This document shows, in pieces, positions 35,389-43,404 of a stretch of 64,000 bases of DNA. A program made the translations under genes and the position numbers. This DNA is from Rhizobium sophoriradicis (lineage in GTDB: Bacteria > Pseudomonadota > Alphaproteobacteria > Rhizobiales > Rhizobiaceae), in NCBI RefSeq assembly GCF_003939025.1, contig NZ_RQIH01000025.1, positions 20,230-84,229 of the forward strand, read 5' to 3'. The notes under the pieces are model-generated. The model was given only the letters and a program-made list of their open reading frames with translations, did no database searches and had not been told where the DNA came from. Position 1 is the stretch's first letter. Each line of letters opens with the position of its first letter.

Positions 35389-36269
35389 GCTACCACCCCT
35401 TCGAGGCCTTCCAGATACTTTAGCGCAGCCAGTCGCAACGTCTGAGCGAGTGTGCCGTCAGAGCGGAAATCCCCTTCGAAGACGTCGATTTCGGTAAAAA
35501 GCTTCAGCGCCTCAATTGCGCCTTCTCGGCTCGGAGCGGCGCCTTTCCATTCCCGCAACGCGTCTTCATGTTTCTCGTACATATCCGCCGCGATTTGATC
35601 TTCGTTTTCCTTCGTGAAGGTTTCGATTGGCATCTCGCGGAAAGCCCTTAGGCCATCTCGATAGGCGATAATTTTGTCGCGCAACGCATCAGGCTTTCTG
35701 AAGCCGGGAATCTTGTACATCGTGTGGATGCCGTGTTCATTGAGCGCGACCTGAGCGATTTGCAGATCTTCGTTTGCGCGCAAAAGAGCGGCAGCTTCAG
35801 AAAGCAATCCATCCAGTTTCAGCACTGCTTCCGGACGTGGATCGTGTGTCGGCTTACTTGATTCCTGCTCCTCGTCTCGCGGTAGTTGGGATAGATACCC
35901 GCCAGCCATGGCGTACTTATTGACGGTGTTCATAAAGCCGACTTTATGACCGCGTGTGGCGCCCGCCTCCATATCGAGCATGATCGAGCCGAGCAGCGAG
36001 GCGTTGCCGACGTTATGGTGCTTGCCGATGAAGGCGATGAATTCCTCCGCGAGGCGCCGCCCGAGGTCCGCATCGGCGCTGTAGTTGCCGCTGCGGGGTA
36101 CATCGGCCCAATAGTCGTAGCCTCCTCCGTCTTCACGCTTCTTCTTGATGAAGGAAAGACCCTCGTGGAGCGGAGGCGGCCCAACTAAGCATGGTTCCTC
36201 GTCCTCGCACGTCGGGGCAGAGCGCCCGAAGTCGGAAACGGTTTTTTTGCGAAGGGTTTTGGTTGCCAT
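35385..36269 (-). CDS. Unknown protein, 294 residues
   Basis: A soluble protein with an N-terminal Ser/Thr/Lys-rich tail, a GGGYDYWADVPRSGNYSADADLGRRLAEEF region and a C-terminal helical half. No family recognised. It is the second gene of the minus-strand run, one base after the 115-residue gene, and overlaps the next gene by 4 bases. Confidence 0.65.
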   Translation of the reverse strand: MATKTLRKKTVSDFGRSAPTCEDEEPCLVGPPPLHEGLSFIKKKREDGGGYDYWADVPRSGNYSADADLGRRLAEEFIAFIGKHHNVGNASLLGSIMLDMEAGATRGHKVGFMNTVNKYAMAGGYLSQLPRDEEQESSKPTHDPRPEAVLKLDGLLSEAAALLRANEDLQIAQVALNEHGIHTMYKIPGFRKPDALRDKIIAYRDGLRAFREMPIETFTKENEDQIAADMYEKHEDALREWKGAAPSREGAIEALKLFTEIDVFEGDFRSDGTLAQTLRLAALKYLEGLEGVVA

Positions 36270-36270
36270 T

Positions 36271-36618
36271 TCAGGCGCTCCTTTTCACGATGGCGATTTG
36301 GTTGAGAATGTCGGCTCGGTCTGCGCTGGTCTGCATCCGCCAGGGGCGAGCATCGATGCGCATCAATTCGGTGTTCAGTTCCAGCACGCGGTCGGCTGCG
36401 CGTTGCTGGAGGGTCTTTAAGGTTTCAGCGACCTTCCATTTCGCAGTCATCCATGCGGACTTGAGGCATCGCGAGAGTGACTTGCGACGGGCTTGGGCAT
36501 TGGTCGGGCGGGAGTTCGCCCAGTCTCGGCGGTAGAGCTTCCACGCATGGGACATGATGGCGGCGCGGTCAAATTTTGGCATGCCTTCGGCGGCGGCCAG
36601 AATCACACTGTCCTGCAT
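36271..36618 (-). CDS. Unknown protein, 115 residues
   Basis: Basic protein with a DUF-like region AAIMSHAWKLYRRDWANSRP and LKSAWMTAKWK, a pattern I associate with small phage proteins of unknown function. Ribosome site GGAG upstream. It is followed one base later by the 294-residue gene. Confidence 0.65.
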   Translation of the reverse strand: MQDSVILAAAEGMPKFDRAAIMSHAWKLYRRDWANSRPTNAQARRKSLSRCLKSAWMTAKWKVAETLKTLQQRAADRVLELNTELMRIDARPWRMQTSADRADILNQIAIVKRSA

Positions 36619-36640
36619 CGCTCAATCTCCAGTGTTTGTT

Positions 36641-36841
36641 TCAGTTGGTGAAGTCGCCAGCTTTCCAGACGCCGCGGTTCAAGCCCCACTGCTCATCTTC
36701 CAGGATGGCCTGTACAAGTTCGGCGAGGGCAAATGCCTCTTTCGATGACCTGTCGTCGTCGAGGACGGCCTTCGACAAGCCCAGCAACTTTGCTCTGTCT
36801 TCCGGATATGCGCTGAGGGGCTTCACTTCGCTCTCGTCCAT
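36641..36841 (-). CDS. Small acidic protein
   Basis: 66 residues from the ATG at 36841 (an in-frame TTG at 36850 would add three). Acidic and helical. It is the first gene of the minus-strand run and is divergent from an XRE regulator, with two 16-bp operator-like repeats between them. Confidence 0.55.
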   Translation of the reverse strand: MDESEVKPLSAYPEDRAKLLGLSKAVLDDDRSSKEAFALAELVQAILEDEQWGLNRGVWKAGDFTN

Positions 36842-36855
36842 CTTGTTCAAACCTT

Positions 36856-36908
36856 ACACTTTTGATATAAGCTAATCACAGGTGCCAAGTCAACACTTTT
36901 GATGTAAG
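36856..36908. promoter_or_regulatory. Two 16-bp direct repeats, putative XRE operators
   Basis: ACACTTTTGATATAAG (36856-36871) and ACACTTTTGATGTAAG (36893-36908) differ at one position and lie 37 bp apart in the AT-rich gap between divergent genes. This is a typical layout for repressor control of both promoters. Confidence 0.6.
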
Positions 36909-36918
36909 GTTATTTATT

Positions 36919-37155
36919 TTGTGTCTCTCTGCAGCTCAATGCCGCGCAGCTCGTGCCCTTTTGGGATGGTCGCAGGATCAACTGTCCGTGGCGTCGAAGG
37001 TAGCGAAAGCCACGATAGCGAATTTTGAGGCTGGGAAGCGGGCACCCTATGAGCGAACGCTTGCGGACATCCGGGAGAGCCTAGAGGCGGCCGGCGTAAC
37101 GTTCATCGCACAGAACGGCGGGGGCGCAGGAGTCCGTCTCGCAAAGCCGGAATAA
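36919..37155 (+). CDS. XRE-family regulator
   Basis: 78 residues. The helix-turn-helix covers about residues 6-60 (CRAARALLGWSQDQLSVASKVAKATIANFEAGKRAP), with the Q-x3-S-K/A-x5-I-x2-[FW]-E pattern of the Cro/C1 family. The start appears to be TTG at 36919. It probably controls itself and the minus-strand run through the direct repeats in the gap. Confidence 0.8.
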   Translation: MCLSAAQCRAARALLGWSQDQLSVASKVAKATIANFEAGKRAPYERTLADIRESLEAAGVTFIAQNGGGAGVRLAKPE

Positions 37156-37167
37156 CAAGGGGGTGCA

Positions 37168-37332
37168 ATGGCTCTTGTCGAACTGACAGAAAACCAACTC
37201 CGGACACTCAGGGCCGCGCTCGTGCATATCGTCGAAGAGATAGAGGACGACGCCGAGGATCTGATCGGTGTCACCCGATGGGAAGTCGAAGAATTGCGTC
37301 GATATCTCACGGTGAAAGAAACACCTGCCTGA
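37168..37332 (+). CDS. Small acidic protein next to the XRE regulator
   Basis: 54 residues (MALVELTENQLRTLRAALVH), helical and acidic, 12 bases after the regulator and so probably in its operon. Its TGA stop falls on the first bases of palindromic element A, so the element may have replaced the original C-terminus. Confidence 0.6.
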   Translation: MALVELTENQLRTLRAALVHIVEEIEDDAEDLIGVTRWEVEELRRYLTVKETPA

Positions 37333-37409
37333 CAAAACTGACTTTACTGACAAAACCCTTCCTGAAGACGTCTGCGAGGAGGTTTCGTCAGTTTTGTCAG
37401 TTTTGTCAG
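37329..37409. repeat. Palindromic element A (long form, 81 bp)
   Basis: Left arm CTGACAAAACTGACTTTAC and further TGACAAAAC units pair with GTTTTGTCAG units on the right; the loop contains GAAGACGTC. On the opposite strand it matches element E (46448-46528) at 75 of 81 positions. It lies between genes here. Confidence 0.8.
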
Positions 37410-37497
37410 GACCGTGCTACGCTCGGATATTATTCCAATCCTGACGCTCAATTCGATGGATTGATCGTGCCTCTACGGCGAACGCTCTCCGCAGAGA

Positions 37498-37983
37498 CTA
37501 CATCTGAGGCTCTTTCAGCTTGAGTTCCGCCTGCTCGATGGCTCGCTCAGCATTTGCTGCAGCTTGCTCTCGCCCAACATTGGTCATTCCGGCGCTCGGG
37601 ACGTTTGCTTTTAACAGTCGCGGCGATTGAATTCGCCACATCCAGGTTCCAGGCGCCTCGCCAACAGCTACTCCCACGGTGGCCAAGACCTCGCTTTCGT
37701 TGTCCGCTCTACAAGTAAAAAACGAAGACTGCTTTTCCGGAACTCGCAGCCAATGAAAAGCCCGGCCAGCGAAATCTATCGCCGATCGAGTGCGCCCTTC
37801 TCTGATGAGAAATTCATCCAGTGTGGCTGCGTCGAGTTCTTTGCCATCGAGCTCATAGTGAAAGAGATAGTCGCCGCCGAGAGCACGTAGGGCCTCTTCG
37901 TGATCCACAAGTTCATGCGCGGTCTGCGATTCAAAAACCTCCATATGTCCACTTCTCGGAATCGCCTTAAGTTTAAATCGCAT
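37498..37983 (-). CDS. Unknown protein, 161 residues
   Basis: I take the ATG at 37983 because it follows GGAGG; the open frame extends to 38040. The protein (MRFKLKAIPRSGHMEVFESQTAHELVD) is soluble, alpha/beta, with a charged helical tail. No family recognised. It is a single gene between element A and the exported protein gene. Confidence 0.65.
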   Translation of the reverse strand: MRFKLKAIPRSGHMEVFESQTAHELVDHEEALRALGGDYLFHYELDGKELDAATLDEFLIREGRTRSAIDFAGRAFHWLRVPEKQSSFFTCRADNESEVLATVGVAVGEAPGTWMWRIQSPRLLKANVPSAGMTNVGREQAAANAERAIEQAELKLKEPQM

Positions 37984-38170
37984 TATGAACCTCCATATAT
38001 TGTTCGTCTCATATATCGGCGTGACGATCAAAGCCGGCAAGAGGCTTCCCCATCAGGCTCAAAAACGGTGGAACGATCACATCTAATGTGTGTGTTAACA
38101 ATACCTTTATATGCAATTTGACGTCGCAACGGAATCTGCGATGATGACCTCGGGCAACTGAGGGGTTTCC

Positions 38171-38533
38171 GTGAAAATGATAAAATCTATTACAATTGCG
38201 CTTGCCATCGTCGCGGGTGTTTCGTCCGTTGCTCAGGCAACATGCTTTGGAACCGGGTCATTCCGGACATGCAGCGACAGCAACGGTAACACTTACAACA
38301 TTCAGAAGTTTGGCAATTCCACCAACATGCAGGGCTATAACGCTGAAACAGGCTCTAGTTGGTCGCAGAATTCGCAGACGTACGGAAATTCGACGTACAC
38401 CACTGGCCGCGCTGCCGATGGCAATAGCTGGAACATGAATCAGCGGCGCATAGGCAACACGACTTTCTATTCGGGAACTGACTCGGATGGGAATTACTTC
38501 AGTGGCTCGTGCGGTGCTTATGGTTGCAACTGA
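38171..38533 (+). CDS. Small secreted Ser/Gly/Asn-rich protein
   Basis: 120 residues with a clear Sec signal peptide (IKSITIALAIVAGVSSVAQA, cleavage about residue 23). The mature part has recurring FGNSTNMQGYN, YGNSTYTTGR and IGNTTFYSGT blocks of about 20 residues and four cysteines at the ends. It resembles short beta-repeat surface proteins. GTG at 38171 or ATG at 38177 may be the start. Function unknown. Confidence 0.75.
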   Translation: MKMIKSITIALAIVAGVSSVAQATCFGTGSFRTCSDSNGNTYNIQKFGNSTNMQGYNAETGSSWSQNSQTYGNSTYTTGRAADGNSWNMNQRRIGNTTFYSGTDSDGNYFSGSCGAYGCN

Positions 38534-38574
38534 GGTGTTCCAGCCAATTCGTTTCGGGCAGGCCAAGTAGCCAG

Positions 38575-38626
38575 AACTGACTTTACTGACAAACCGGGTT
38601 TTGTCAGTTTTGTCAGTTTAGTCATC
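38575..38626. repeat. Palindromic element B (short form)
   Basis: AACTGACTTTACTGACAAAC on the left pairs with GTTTTGTCAGTTTTGTCAG on the right around a CCGG loop. Same 9-mer units as elements A, C, D and E. Confidence 0.75.
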
Positions 38627-38708
38627 CGACTTATTTTCAACTCTCGCGGTTTTCCTCTTGCGAAATTGCAACCTTGTCTTAGGCTGCGCGAAGAGGTTAG
38701 GGAGACTC

Positions 38709-39191
38709 ATGAGACTACTAATATTGCTCGCGCTGGCTGCCGGCGCCCTGTCGTCGTGTGCAGCATCTAGTTCAATGCGCACCGCCCAGAATGAAATCAT
38801 CATCAAAACACGCGCGGCGCCGATCTGCGGCGACACAGGCGCGATGAAGGTGGCAGCAAAGCAAGCTGCGATCGAGACGATTAAGGCGGGCTATGACCGC
38901 TACATCATCGTCGGCCAGGCAGGCGCTGACACAACGCGAGTTGTTCAGATGCCCGGCTCCTACACGACCACCGGAACGGCAACGGTCTATGGAAACACCG
39001 GATATTACAGCGGCAATACGGTCTACAATCCCGGCCCAACGTTCGTTACTGGCGGGCACAATCAGGACCTTGCGGTCCGAATGTTTAAGGAAGGCGAGCC
39101 CGGAAGCCAGAATGCACTTTCTGCCAGGGATACCCTCGGACCAAAGTGGGCGCTGATTGTCCGCGACGGCATCAACACCTGTGCAGGGTAG
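38709..39191 (+). CDS. Putative lipoprotein
   Basis: 160 residues from the ATG at 38709. The N-terminus MRLLILLALAAGALSSCAAS is a lipoprotein signal with lipobox LSSC. The body has a 20-residue tract rich in Thr, Tyr and Gly (GTATVYGNTGYYSGNTVYN). Domains are not recognised. It is followed 14 bases later by a membrane-protein gene, so the two are probably cotranscribed. Confidence 0.75.
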   Translation: MRLLILLALAAGALSSCAASSSMRTAQNEIIIKTRAAPICGDTGAMKVAAKQAAIETIKAGYDRYIIVGQAGADTTRVVQMPGSYTTTGTATVYGNTGYYSGNTVYNPGPTFVTGGHNQDLAVRMFKEGEPGSQNALSARDTLGPKWALIVRDGINTCAG

Positions 39192-39205
39192 CGACCGGAG
39201 GTACT

Positions 39206-39688
39206 GTGCGCACCTTTGTTATCTGGCTGTTCTACATCTTCATCGACCTTGTGGTCGCTTGCCTTGCCACCTTGCTAAATGATCAGCAGCCCTCCCTGCC
39301 GTTCCTTGCCACACTCGCCATTCTTTGGCTTGGGCTGCCGCTCGTGGGGCTCCTGTCGCTCCTCAAATTCTGGCTGGCCTACTGGCTCTTCTTACGCACT
39401 CGGATGGTGCGGTTCTACAAAGCCGAGATGTACAAATTCAAATTCCCTTCAACCAACGGCCACTTCGCGTGGAACCAATACCTGGAATATGTGATGACCG
39501 ACGCTTCAGCGAAAAAGGAAGCCGCTGTGAAAGCAGGTGTGTTCGTAGGAGAAATAGAGGGATTCCGGACGACACGTCCTTTCACGATGTTCATCGCAGC
39601 GCAATCCAGCTTTGAACAGGCCATGAGCGAATATCAGGCGCCGCCATCGACGAGTGGGCTGTTCGAACGCGCGAGGCACGTTGAGTGA
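39206..39688 (+). CDS. Small membrane protein
   Basis: 160 residues from the GTG at 39206, preceded by GGAGG at ideal spacing. Two hydrophobic segments (about 5-25 and 38-70) are followed by a soluble C-terminal half. No family recognised. It lies downstream of the lipoprotein gene and may act with it at the envelope. Confidence 0.7.
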   Translation: MRTFVIWLFYIFIDLVVACLATLLNDQQPSLPFLATLAILWLGLPLVGLLSLLKFWLAYWLFLRTRMVRFYKAEMYKFKFPSTNGHFAWNQYLEYVMTDASAKKEAAVKAGVFVGEIEGFRTTRPFTMFIAAQSSFEQAMSEYQAPPSTSGLFERARHVE

Positions 39689-39727
39689 CAACCGCAATCG
39701 CGGCGCCGCGGGCTGGTTCAAGGGTGA

Positions 39728-39777
39728 CCGACAAAACCGACTTTACTGACTAAACCGGTTTCCCGGCTGTGTCGGTT
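39728..39777. repeat. Palindromic element C (diverged)
   Basis: CGACAAAACCGACTTTACTG and a shortened right arm ending GTGTCGGTT. The right side has lost one 9-mer unit compared with elements B and D. Confidence 0.65.
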
Positions 39778-39779
39778 AT

Positions 39780-40001
39780 TCACTGAAGCGATCGACGATT
39801 GAGCGTCTTGCCCTCGGTGACAATGGCGTCACCTTGCCGAACCGGCGCCACGGTGTGCAGGACGTACTCAATCTTCTGACCGTTAGGATGATTTACGGAT
39901 GGGCGAGAATTTTGGACGCCAGCGAAGTCCCCCGGCTGCAGTCTCACTCCCTCCACCTCGCAGTCCTGCACCGCTCTCAGCCTTACGTTCACTTCTGCCA
40001 T
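39780..40001 (-). CDS. Small unknown protein
   Basis: 73 residues (MAEVNVRLRAVQDCEVEGVRLQPGDFAGVQ), mostly beta in character. No family recognised. It lies between elements C and D. Confidence 0.5.
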   Translation of the reverse strand: MAEVNVRLRAVQDCEVEGVRLQPGDFAGVQNSRPSVNHPNGQKIEYVLHTVAPVRQGDAIVTEGKTLNRRSLQ

Positions 40002-40088
40002 GTTGGGCTCCTACCTTGCGTCTGATTGACGGACTTAGAGTCGGCCTTGAATTCAGCAAGGGGACGCATGAAAAACTCGTAGCCGGCG

Positions 40089-40146
40089 CTGACAAAACTG
40101 ACTTTACCGACAGAACCCGTTCTGTCGGTTTTGTCGGTTTAGTCAG
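40089..40146. repeat. Palindromic element D (short form)
   Basis: A near-perfect hairpin: CTGACAAAACTGACTTTACC pairs with the GGTTTTGTCGGTTTAGTCAG side through ACAGAAC/GTTCTGT at the loop. Units follow the TGACAAAAC pattern. Confidence 0.8.
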
Positions 40147-40254
40147 TGCAACATCCAGCCTTTTCAGGTGTGGAGTCGATCGGCATCCGCCGTCATGATG
40201 GAGGCTGAAACGGGCCGCCGACATCTTGCGCGGAGCCAAGCCTGGAGACGCATT

Positions 40255-40545
40255 ATGACCGTTATCGACACCGCCACACTGCTCGAAGACGCTGCCAATC
40301 GAATCGCAGATGTTTCCCGGCCGGACCTGCAGATCATGCTCCGTCGCACCGCGCTACTGTTGCGAAACTCCGGATCGATCGCATTTGACGATGACATGGA
40401 AGAAGCTCTGCGGGATCTGTCCGGCGAATTCGGCAAGACGCGCAATGACATGATCAGGTTTATCGTCAGGGAGTGGATGGAGAAGAACACCTATCTGCCG
40501 GTGCACGAGTTGGACGAAGATGGCGATGTTGATGGGAGTGCCTGA
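40255..40545 (+). CDS. Small protein with ribbon-helix-helix-like region
   Basis: 96 residues from the ATG at 40255 behind a GGAG site. The stretch EALRDLSGEFGKTRNDMIRFIVREW at about 50-75 is suggestive of a ribbon-helix-helix or arc-like DNA-binding motif, and the tail is acidic. No toxin partner is seen nearby. Function unknown. Confidence 0.6.
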   Translation: MTVIDTATLLEDAANRIADVSRPDLQIMLRRTALLLRNSGSIAFDDDMEEALRDLSGEFGKTRNDMIRFIVREWMEKNTYLPVHELDEDGDVDGSA

Positions 40546-40597
40546 GCCGCGCTATCCTCGGAGCACCCGTCGTGCGAACCCGAAATGGAGCATCAGC

Positions 40598-40795
40598 ATG
40601 CCAACCCTCCCGCAGATGACCGGTTCACTGCATATCCACAATTTCTATATCGGAAAGCTGAAGGCAAAGCAGGAACAACTTTTTGACAGCGACCCCGACT
40701 TGGCGACGCTTCTCGACAATGTGACCGCCATCCTGTCCGAGCACGCTGAAGCGTTGGCTGACGACATCGCTGATATGGAAGCTGACGACAATTGA
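40598..40795 (+). CDS. Small acidic helical protein
   Basis: 65 residues from the ATG at 40598, behind GGAG. MPTLPQMTGSLHIHNFYIGKLKAKQEQLF is followed by a helical acidic end (EHAEALADDIADMEADDN). Unknown function. The next 427 bases (40796-41222) hold no gene I can support. Confidence 0.55.
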   Translation: MPTLPQMTGSLHIHNFYIGKLKAKQEQLFDSDPDLATLLDNVTAILSEHAEALADDIADMEADDN

Positions 40796-41222
40796 GATGT
40801 GAGCGAGCCATCCCGGTACACAATCACCCAAACTGCCACGAACCTTCTCAGGCCGGTGAACAGCCCGAGAAATGTGTTCGAAGGTGGCTCGACGGGCGGT
40901 CTAGTTCCGCGGTCGCGTTGCGGCGGAAGCCGATGTTTGCCATTTTTCCTGAAACAATAAGAGGATTGCGCATTTGAAGCGTATGTCCGTCTCTCCCTAG
41001 GTCACCGCCTTTGAGCCCCAGCTCTTCCATCTCTGCCATTCCTTCACATCTTTAACGGCTTGCCGATCTGTTTTGGTGCGTCGTGCATGCCCGCTGGCGG
41101 GGTGCAGATTGCGCCCGTTACCATGCGAGCTAGAGGGCATCGAACGCCGGCGAGGAGGGGATTTCGCTGAAACCTAAATAGCTGCGGCGGCAATAGTGCT
41201 GCACACCTCAAGGAGCAATCTT
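40796..41222. other. Gap without a supported gene
   Basis: I see no convincing reading frame here. A 63-codon minus-strand frame (40848-41039) is possible but has no other support. A purine-rich AAGGAG site at the right end belongs to the small gene at 41223. Confidence 0.4.
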
Positions 41223-41375
41223 ATGATTCACAAAATCACTATCACCGGCCCGGCTGGCACTCTCACCTACGAATATCCGGCACATGTTGTTTCTGCGGCC
41301 ACTCGGCATGCGTTCGACCTGTACCGACTTCACTTCGGCCCCCTGTTCGAGGCTACGACGACTTGGTCGCGCTGA
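41223..41375 (+). CDS. 50-residue protein
   Basis: A small protein (MIHKITITGPAGTLTYEYPA) with an AAGGAG ribosome site at good spacing and an apparent hairpin after it. The beta-hairpin start is reminiscent of small phage proteins. Unknown function. Confidence 0.55.
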   Translation: MIHKITITGPAGTLTYEYPAHVVSAATRHAFDLYRLHFGPLFEATTTWSR

Positions 41376-41392
41376 TCGCGGTGTTAATGCAG

Positions 41393-41413
41393 AATGGCGC
41401 CAAACGGCGCCGT
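41393..41413 (+). terminator. Hairpin after the 50-residue gene
   Basis: AATGGCGCC and GGCGCCGTT pair around AAAC with one G-T pair, followed by a short T-rich stretch (TTCTTTC). Weak but plausible terminator. Confidence 0.45.
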
Positions 41414-41497
41414 TCTTTCGTCACGACTGATTTTCCTGTGCTAACCCGTATTAACGTGCTGTAGGACAAACGCCTTTCGCACTGGGTGGTCGTTCGG

Positions 41498-41923
41498 CTA
41501 TCTCGTGACGCGACCTTCTAATGCTTCGATGCGCTCCAACAGATCCGTTGTCTCGACGGCCTTTCGTTGGGCCTCGATGATAGCAACGACGCTCTGAGCC
41601 TCGGATGGCGATATTTCCCCTTCCGTCACCGCCTTCAAGACTCCAGCGATGGCTCCCGGCATGTCCTTGGCCGTGTCGATTGTCGGAAGCTGGAACTGAA
41701 CCGCACGAGGCGTCGGCGCCGGTCGAGGATGGATAAACGCGGCGGCCTTCTCGGCAGCCCAGTCCCGGCGCTTCTGGTCGGCGTTCTCATCCACCATTAC
41801 CTCCAGCAGATATTCGAGGGGTGATTTCCCGGATCCGAGGATGTCAGCAGCCATCTCCGCCGAACGCTGATTGAGCGTTCCCGGCTTCCGGCCTGCTCCT
41901 TTTCGTGCTCCACCTTTTGGCAT
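41498..41923 (-). CDS. Phage terminase-small-subunit-like protein
   Basis: 141 residues. The start MPKGGARKGAGRKPGTLN is a common opening of phage small terminase or DNA-binding packaging proteins, and the rest is helical with a coiled-coil C-terminus. There is no large terminase in the element. It is last of the minus-strand late-gene-like run. The assignment is by N-terminal resemblance only. Confidence 0.5.
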   Translation of the reverse strand: MPKGGARKGAGRKPGTLNQRSAEMAADILGSGKSPLEYLLEVMVDENADQKRRDWAAEKAAAFIHPRPAPTPRAVQFQLPTIDTAKDMPGAIAGVLKAVTEGEISPSEAQSVVAIIEAQRKAVETTDLLERIEALEGRVTR

Positions 41924-41974
41924 ACGTCGATTTTCTCTGATTGTTTTCTAACGGTGTTTCGCCCGTAGACGCCT

Positions 41975-42271
41975 TCACTTGCTGCGTGTCTTCCCGTTGA
42001 CAGCGGCCAGAAGCGCGGAGACATGCTCGTTCGCAATTGCGGCCATTGCCGGGTCTATGCTCGCCTGCCGTTGTGGCGACGCTGCGATCAGGCGGATGAC
42101 GAGGATATCCTTGCTCTCGGGGCTCGTATCCAAGCCCATCTCCGCAGCCTGCCTATAGGCGTCCTGCTCCTCGGCCTCGTTCACCACAAGACGAACGACC
42201 TTCGGGTATTCCTTTTTGGGGCCGGCGATCAGCTCCAGTTTGTTCAGGCGGGGGACAAGGTTACTTGGCAT
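41975..42271 (-). CDS. Unknown phage-type protein, 98 residues
   Basis: A soluble protein with NKLELIAGPKKEYPKVVRLVVNEAEEQDAYRQA. It overlaps the previous gene in the run by 11 bases. Phage-like context, no family recognised. Confidence 0.6.
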   Translation of the reverse strand: MPSNLVPRLNKLELIAGPKKEYPKVVRLVVNEAEEQDAYRQAAEMGLDTSPESKDILVIRLIAASPQRQASIDPAMAAIANEHVSALLAAVNGKTRSK

Positions 42272-42542
42272 GGTGACTCCTGGTGCTGGCCAAATTGCGA
42301 AAGGATGCGATCAGACCCTGGACATCCATCTTCGTCATCCCTTCTGGCAGAGGCTCATCTGCGCTCACCGCACGGGCCAGTGCTTCCACATAATCGGCCA
42401 TTTTCACACCCGCTTCGGCCTCGATCCTCACGGCAATCGCCGCAAGCCGTGCGTCCAATTCCTCGTCGGTCAGGTGTTCATGAGGTCTGGCCGGATTGCG
42501 ACCTTCCAGCTTGACAATACGGTCGAGGATGCTTCGTGCCAT
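42261..42542 (-). CDS. Unknown phage-type protein, 93 residues
   Basis: MARSILDRIVKLEGRN and LTDEELDARLAAIA are typical of small helical phage proteins that pair with a neighbour of similar start. It overlaps both neighbours, by 1 base with the DUF7338-like gene. Confidence 0.6.
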   Translation of the reverse strand: MARSILDRIVKLEGRNPARPHEHLTDEELDARLAAIAVRIEAEAGVKMADYVEALARAVSADEPLPEGMTKMDVQGLIASFRNLASTRSHHAK

Positions 42543-43057
42543 TACTGTCTCTGCTTAGGTCCGATCTGAAAGGCGTAGTGGTGGTTCCGGCCGTCGTAGG
42601 ACTTATTAACCCAGCCGAACCAGAGCTTGAGATAGAAGCCGCCGAACAGCGGCTGATCGCGCTTCCAGCAGAAGAAGCGCACGCCGTTGGCCGTCTCCAT
42701 GACGTACCACTGATTTTTAGGGGCTTCGCTGATCTGCTGCTCAATGATGACGGTTCCGGCCGCAGGCATTCCGAGCAACCGCGACTGCCAGCCATGAGCC
42801 GGGTTCCTGCATATCCAGCACGTCCGCTGCCACCATAGTCGCCAACTGCTAAGACCACTTCTATAGCTTTTGACGCTCTGAGCTATCCCGCCGTCCAGGT
42901 CTGCATCGAGCGTTGAGAACCATTGCAGGACGCCGGGCAGGCGCGGGCCGCTGAGCAGCGATAATGCAGCGAGCGCCGGCGAGAAAACGTAGGCCATGAA
43001 GACGAACATCAGATTGACTGGGAGATAGAGCAGATAGCGCGCGAGGGGTTTGATCAT
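42542..43057 (-). CDS. DUF7338-like phage membrane protein
   Basis: 171 residues with one hydrophobic segment at the N-terminus (LLYLPVNLMFVFMAYVFSPALAALSL) and a Trp-rich end (FYLKLWFGWVNKSYDGRNHHYAFQ), which I associate with a phage family of unknown function. It overlaps the neighbours by 4 and 1 bases. Confidence 0.6.
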   Translation of the reverse strand: MIKPLARYLLYLPVNLMFVFMAYVFSPALAALSLLSGPRLPGVLQWFSTLDADLDGGIAQSVKSYRSGLSSWRLWWQRTCWICRNPAHGWQSRLLGMPAAGTVIIEQQISEAPKNQWYVMETANGVRFFCWKRDQPLFGGFYLKLWFGWVNKSYDGRNHHYAFQIGPKQRQ

Positions 43058-43401
43058 AGTTGCGCCGCCGCGGCAAAGAACTCGTCGATTTGCTGAGGCG
43101 AGAAGCCCATGGCCACGAACCCTCCCTTCATCATTGGGCTATCCTTTATGAAAGTGCCGCTATACTCGTAGGCGATCTGGACGTCGCGAGCCTGCTGTGC
43201 AACCCAAGCATCCACGGCATCGAGGAGGCCGGCGGACAACAACTGAAGCTTGAATTGGCGCGACGATACCGATGTGATGTCCAGCGTCGGATTTAGGAAA
43301 GCAACCAGTTCAGTGTCATCATCAGCAATTTCGACAGTCATGTCTGTCTGGCGCCTTGCGGACGCCGCCACGATCCGGCCGTTTTCTCTGCGGATGAACA
43401 T
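43054..43401 (-). CDS. Unknown phage-type protein, 115 residues
   Basis: MFIRRENGRIVAASARRQTDM at the start and EFFAAAAQL at the end. Small soluble protein between the tail-fibre-like and DUF7338-like genes, 3 bases after the former. It may be a fibre-assembly or accessory protein; no family recognised. Confidence 0.6.
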   Translation of the reverse strand: MFIRRENGRIVAASARRQTDMTVEIADDDTELVAFLNPTLDITSVSSRQFKLQLLSAGLLDAVDAWVAQQARDVQIAYEYSGTFIKDSPMMKGGFVAMGFSPQQIDEFFAAAAQL

Positions 43402-43404
43402 GGA

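Noticed and set aside
37329..40146. Elements A-D considered as a CRISPR array
   Set aside because: The copies are palindromic, of different length, unevenly spaced by genes and lack uniform spacers; no cas genes are present.
40848..41039. A 63-codon minus-strand frame
   Set aside because: No convincing ribosome site spacing, no partner overlap and no recognisable sequence.
41393..41413. Considered as another palindromic element of the TGACAAAAC family
   Set aside because: The arms are GGCGCC-based and unrelated to the 9-mer units.
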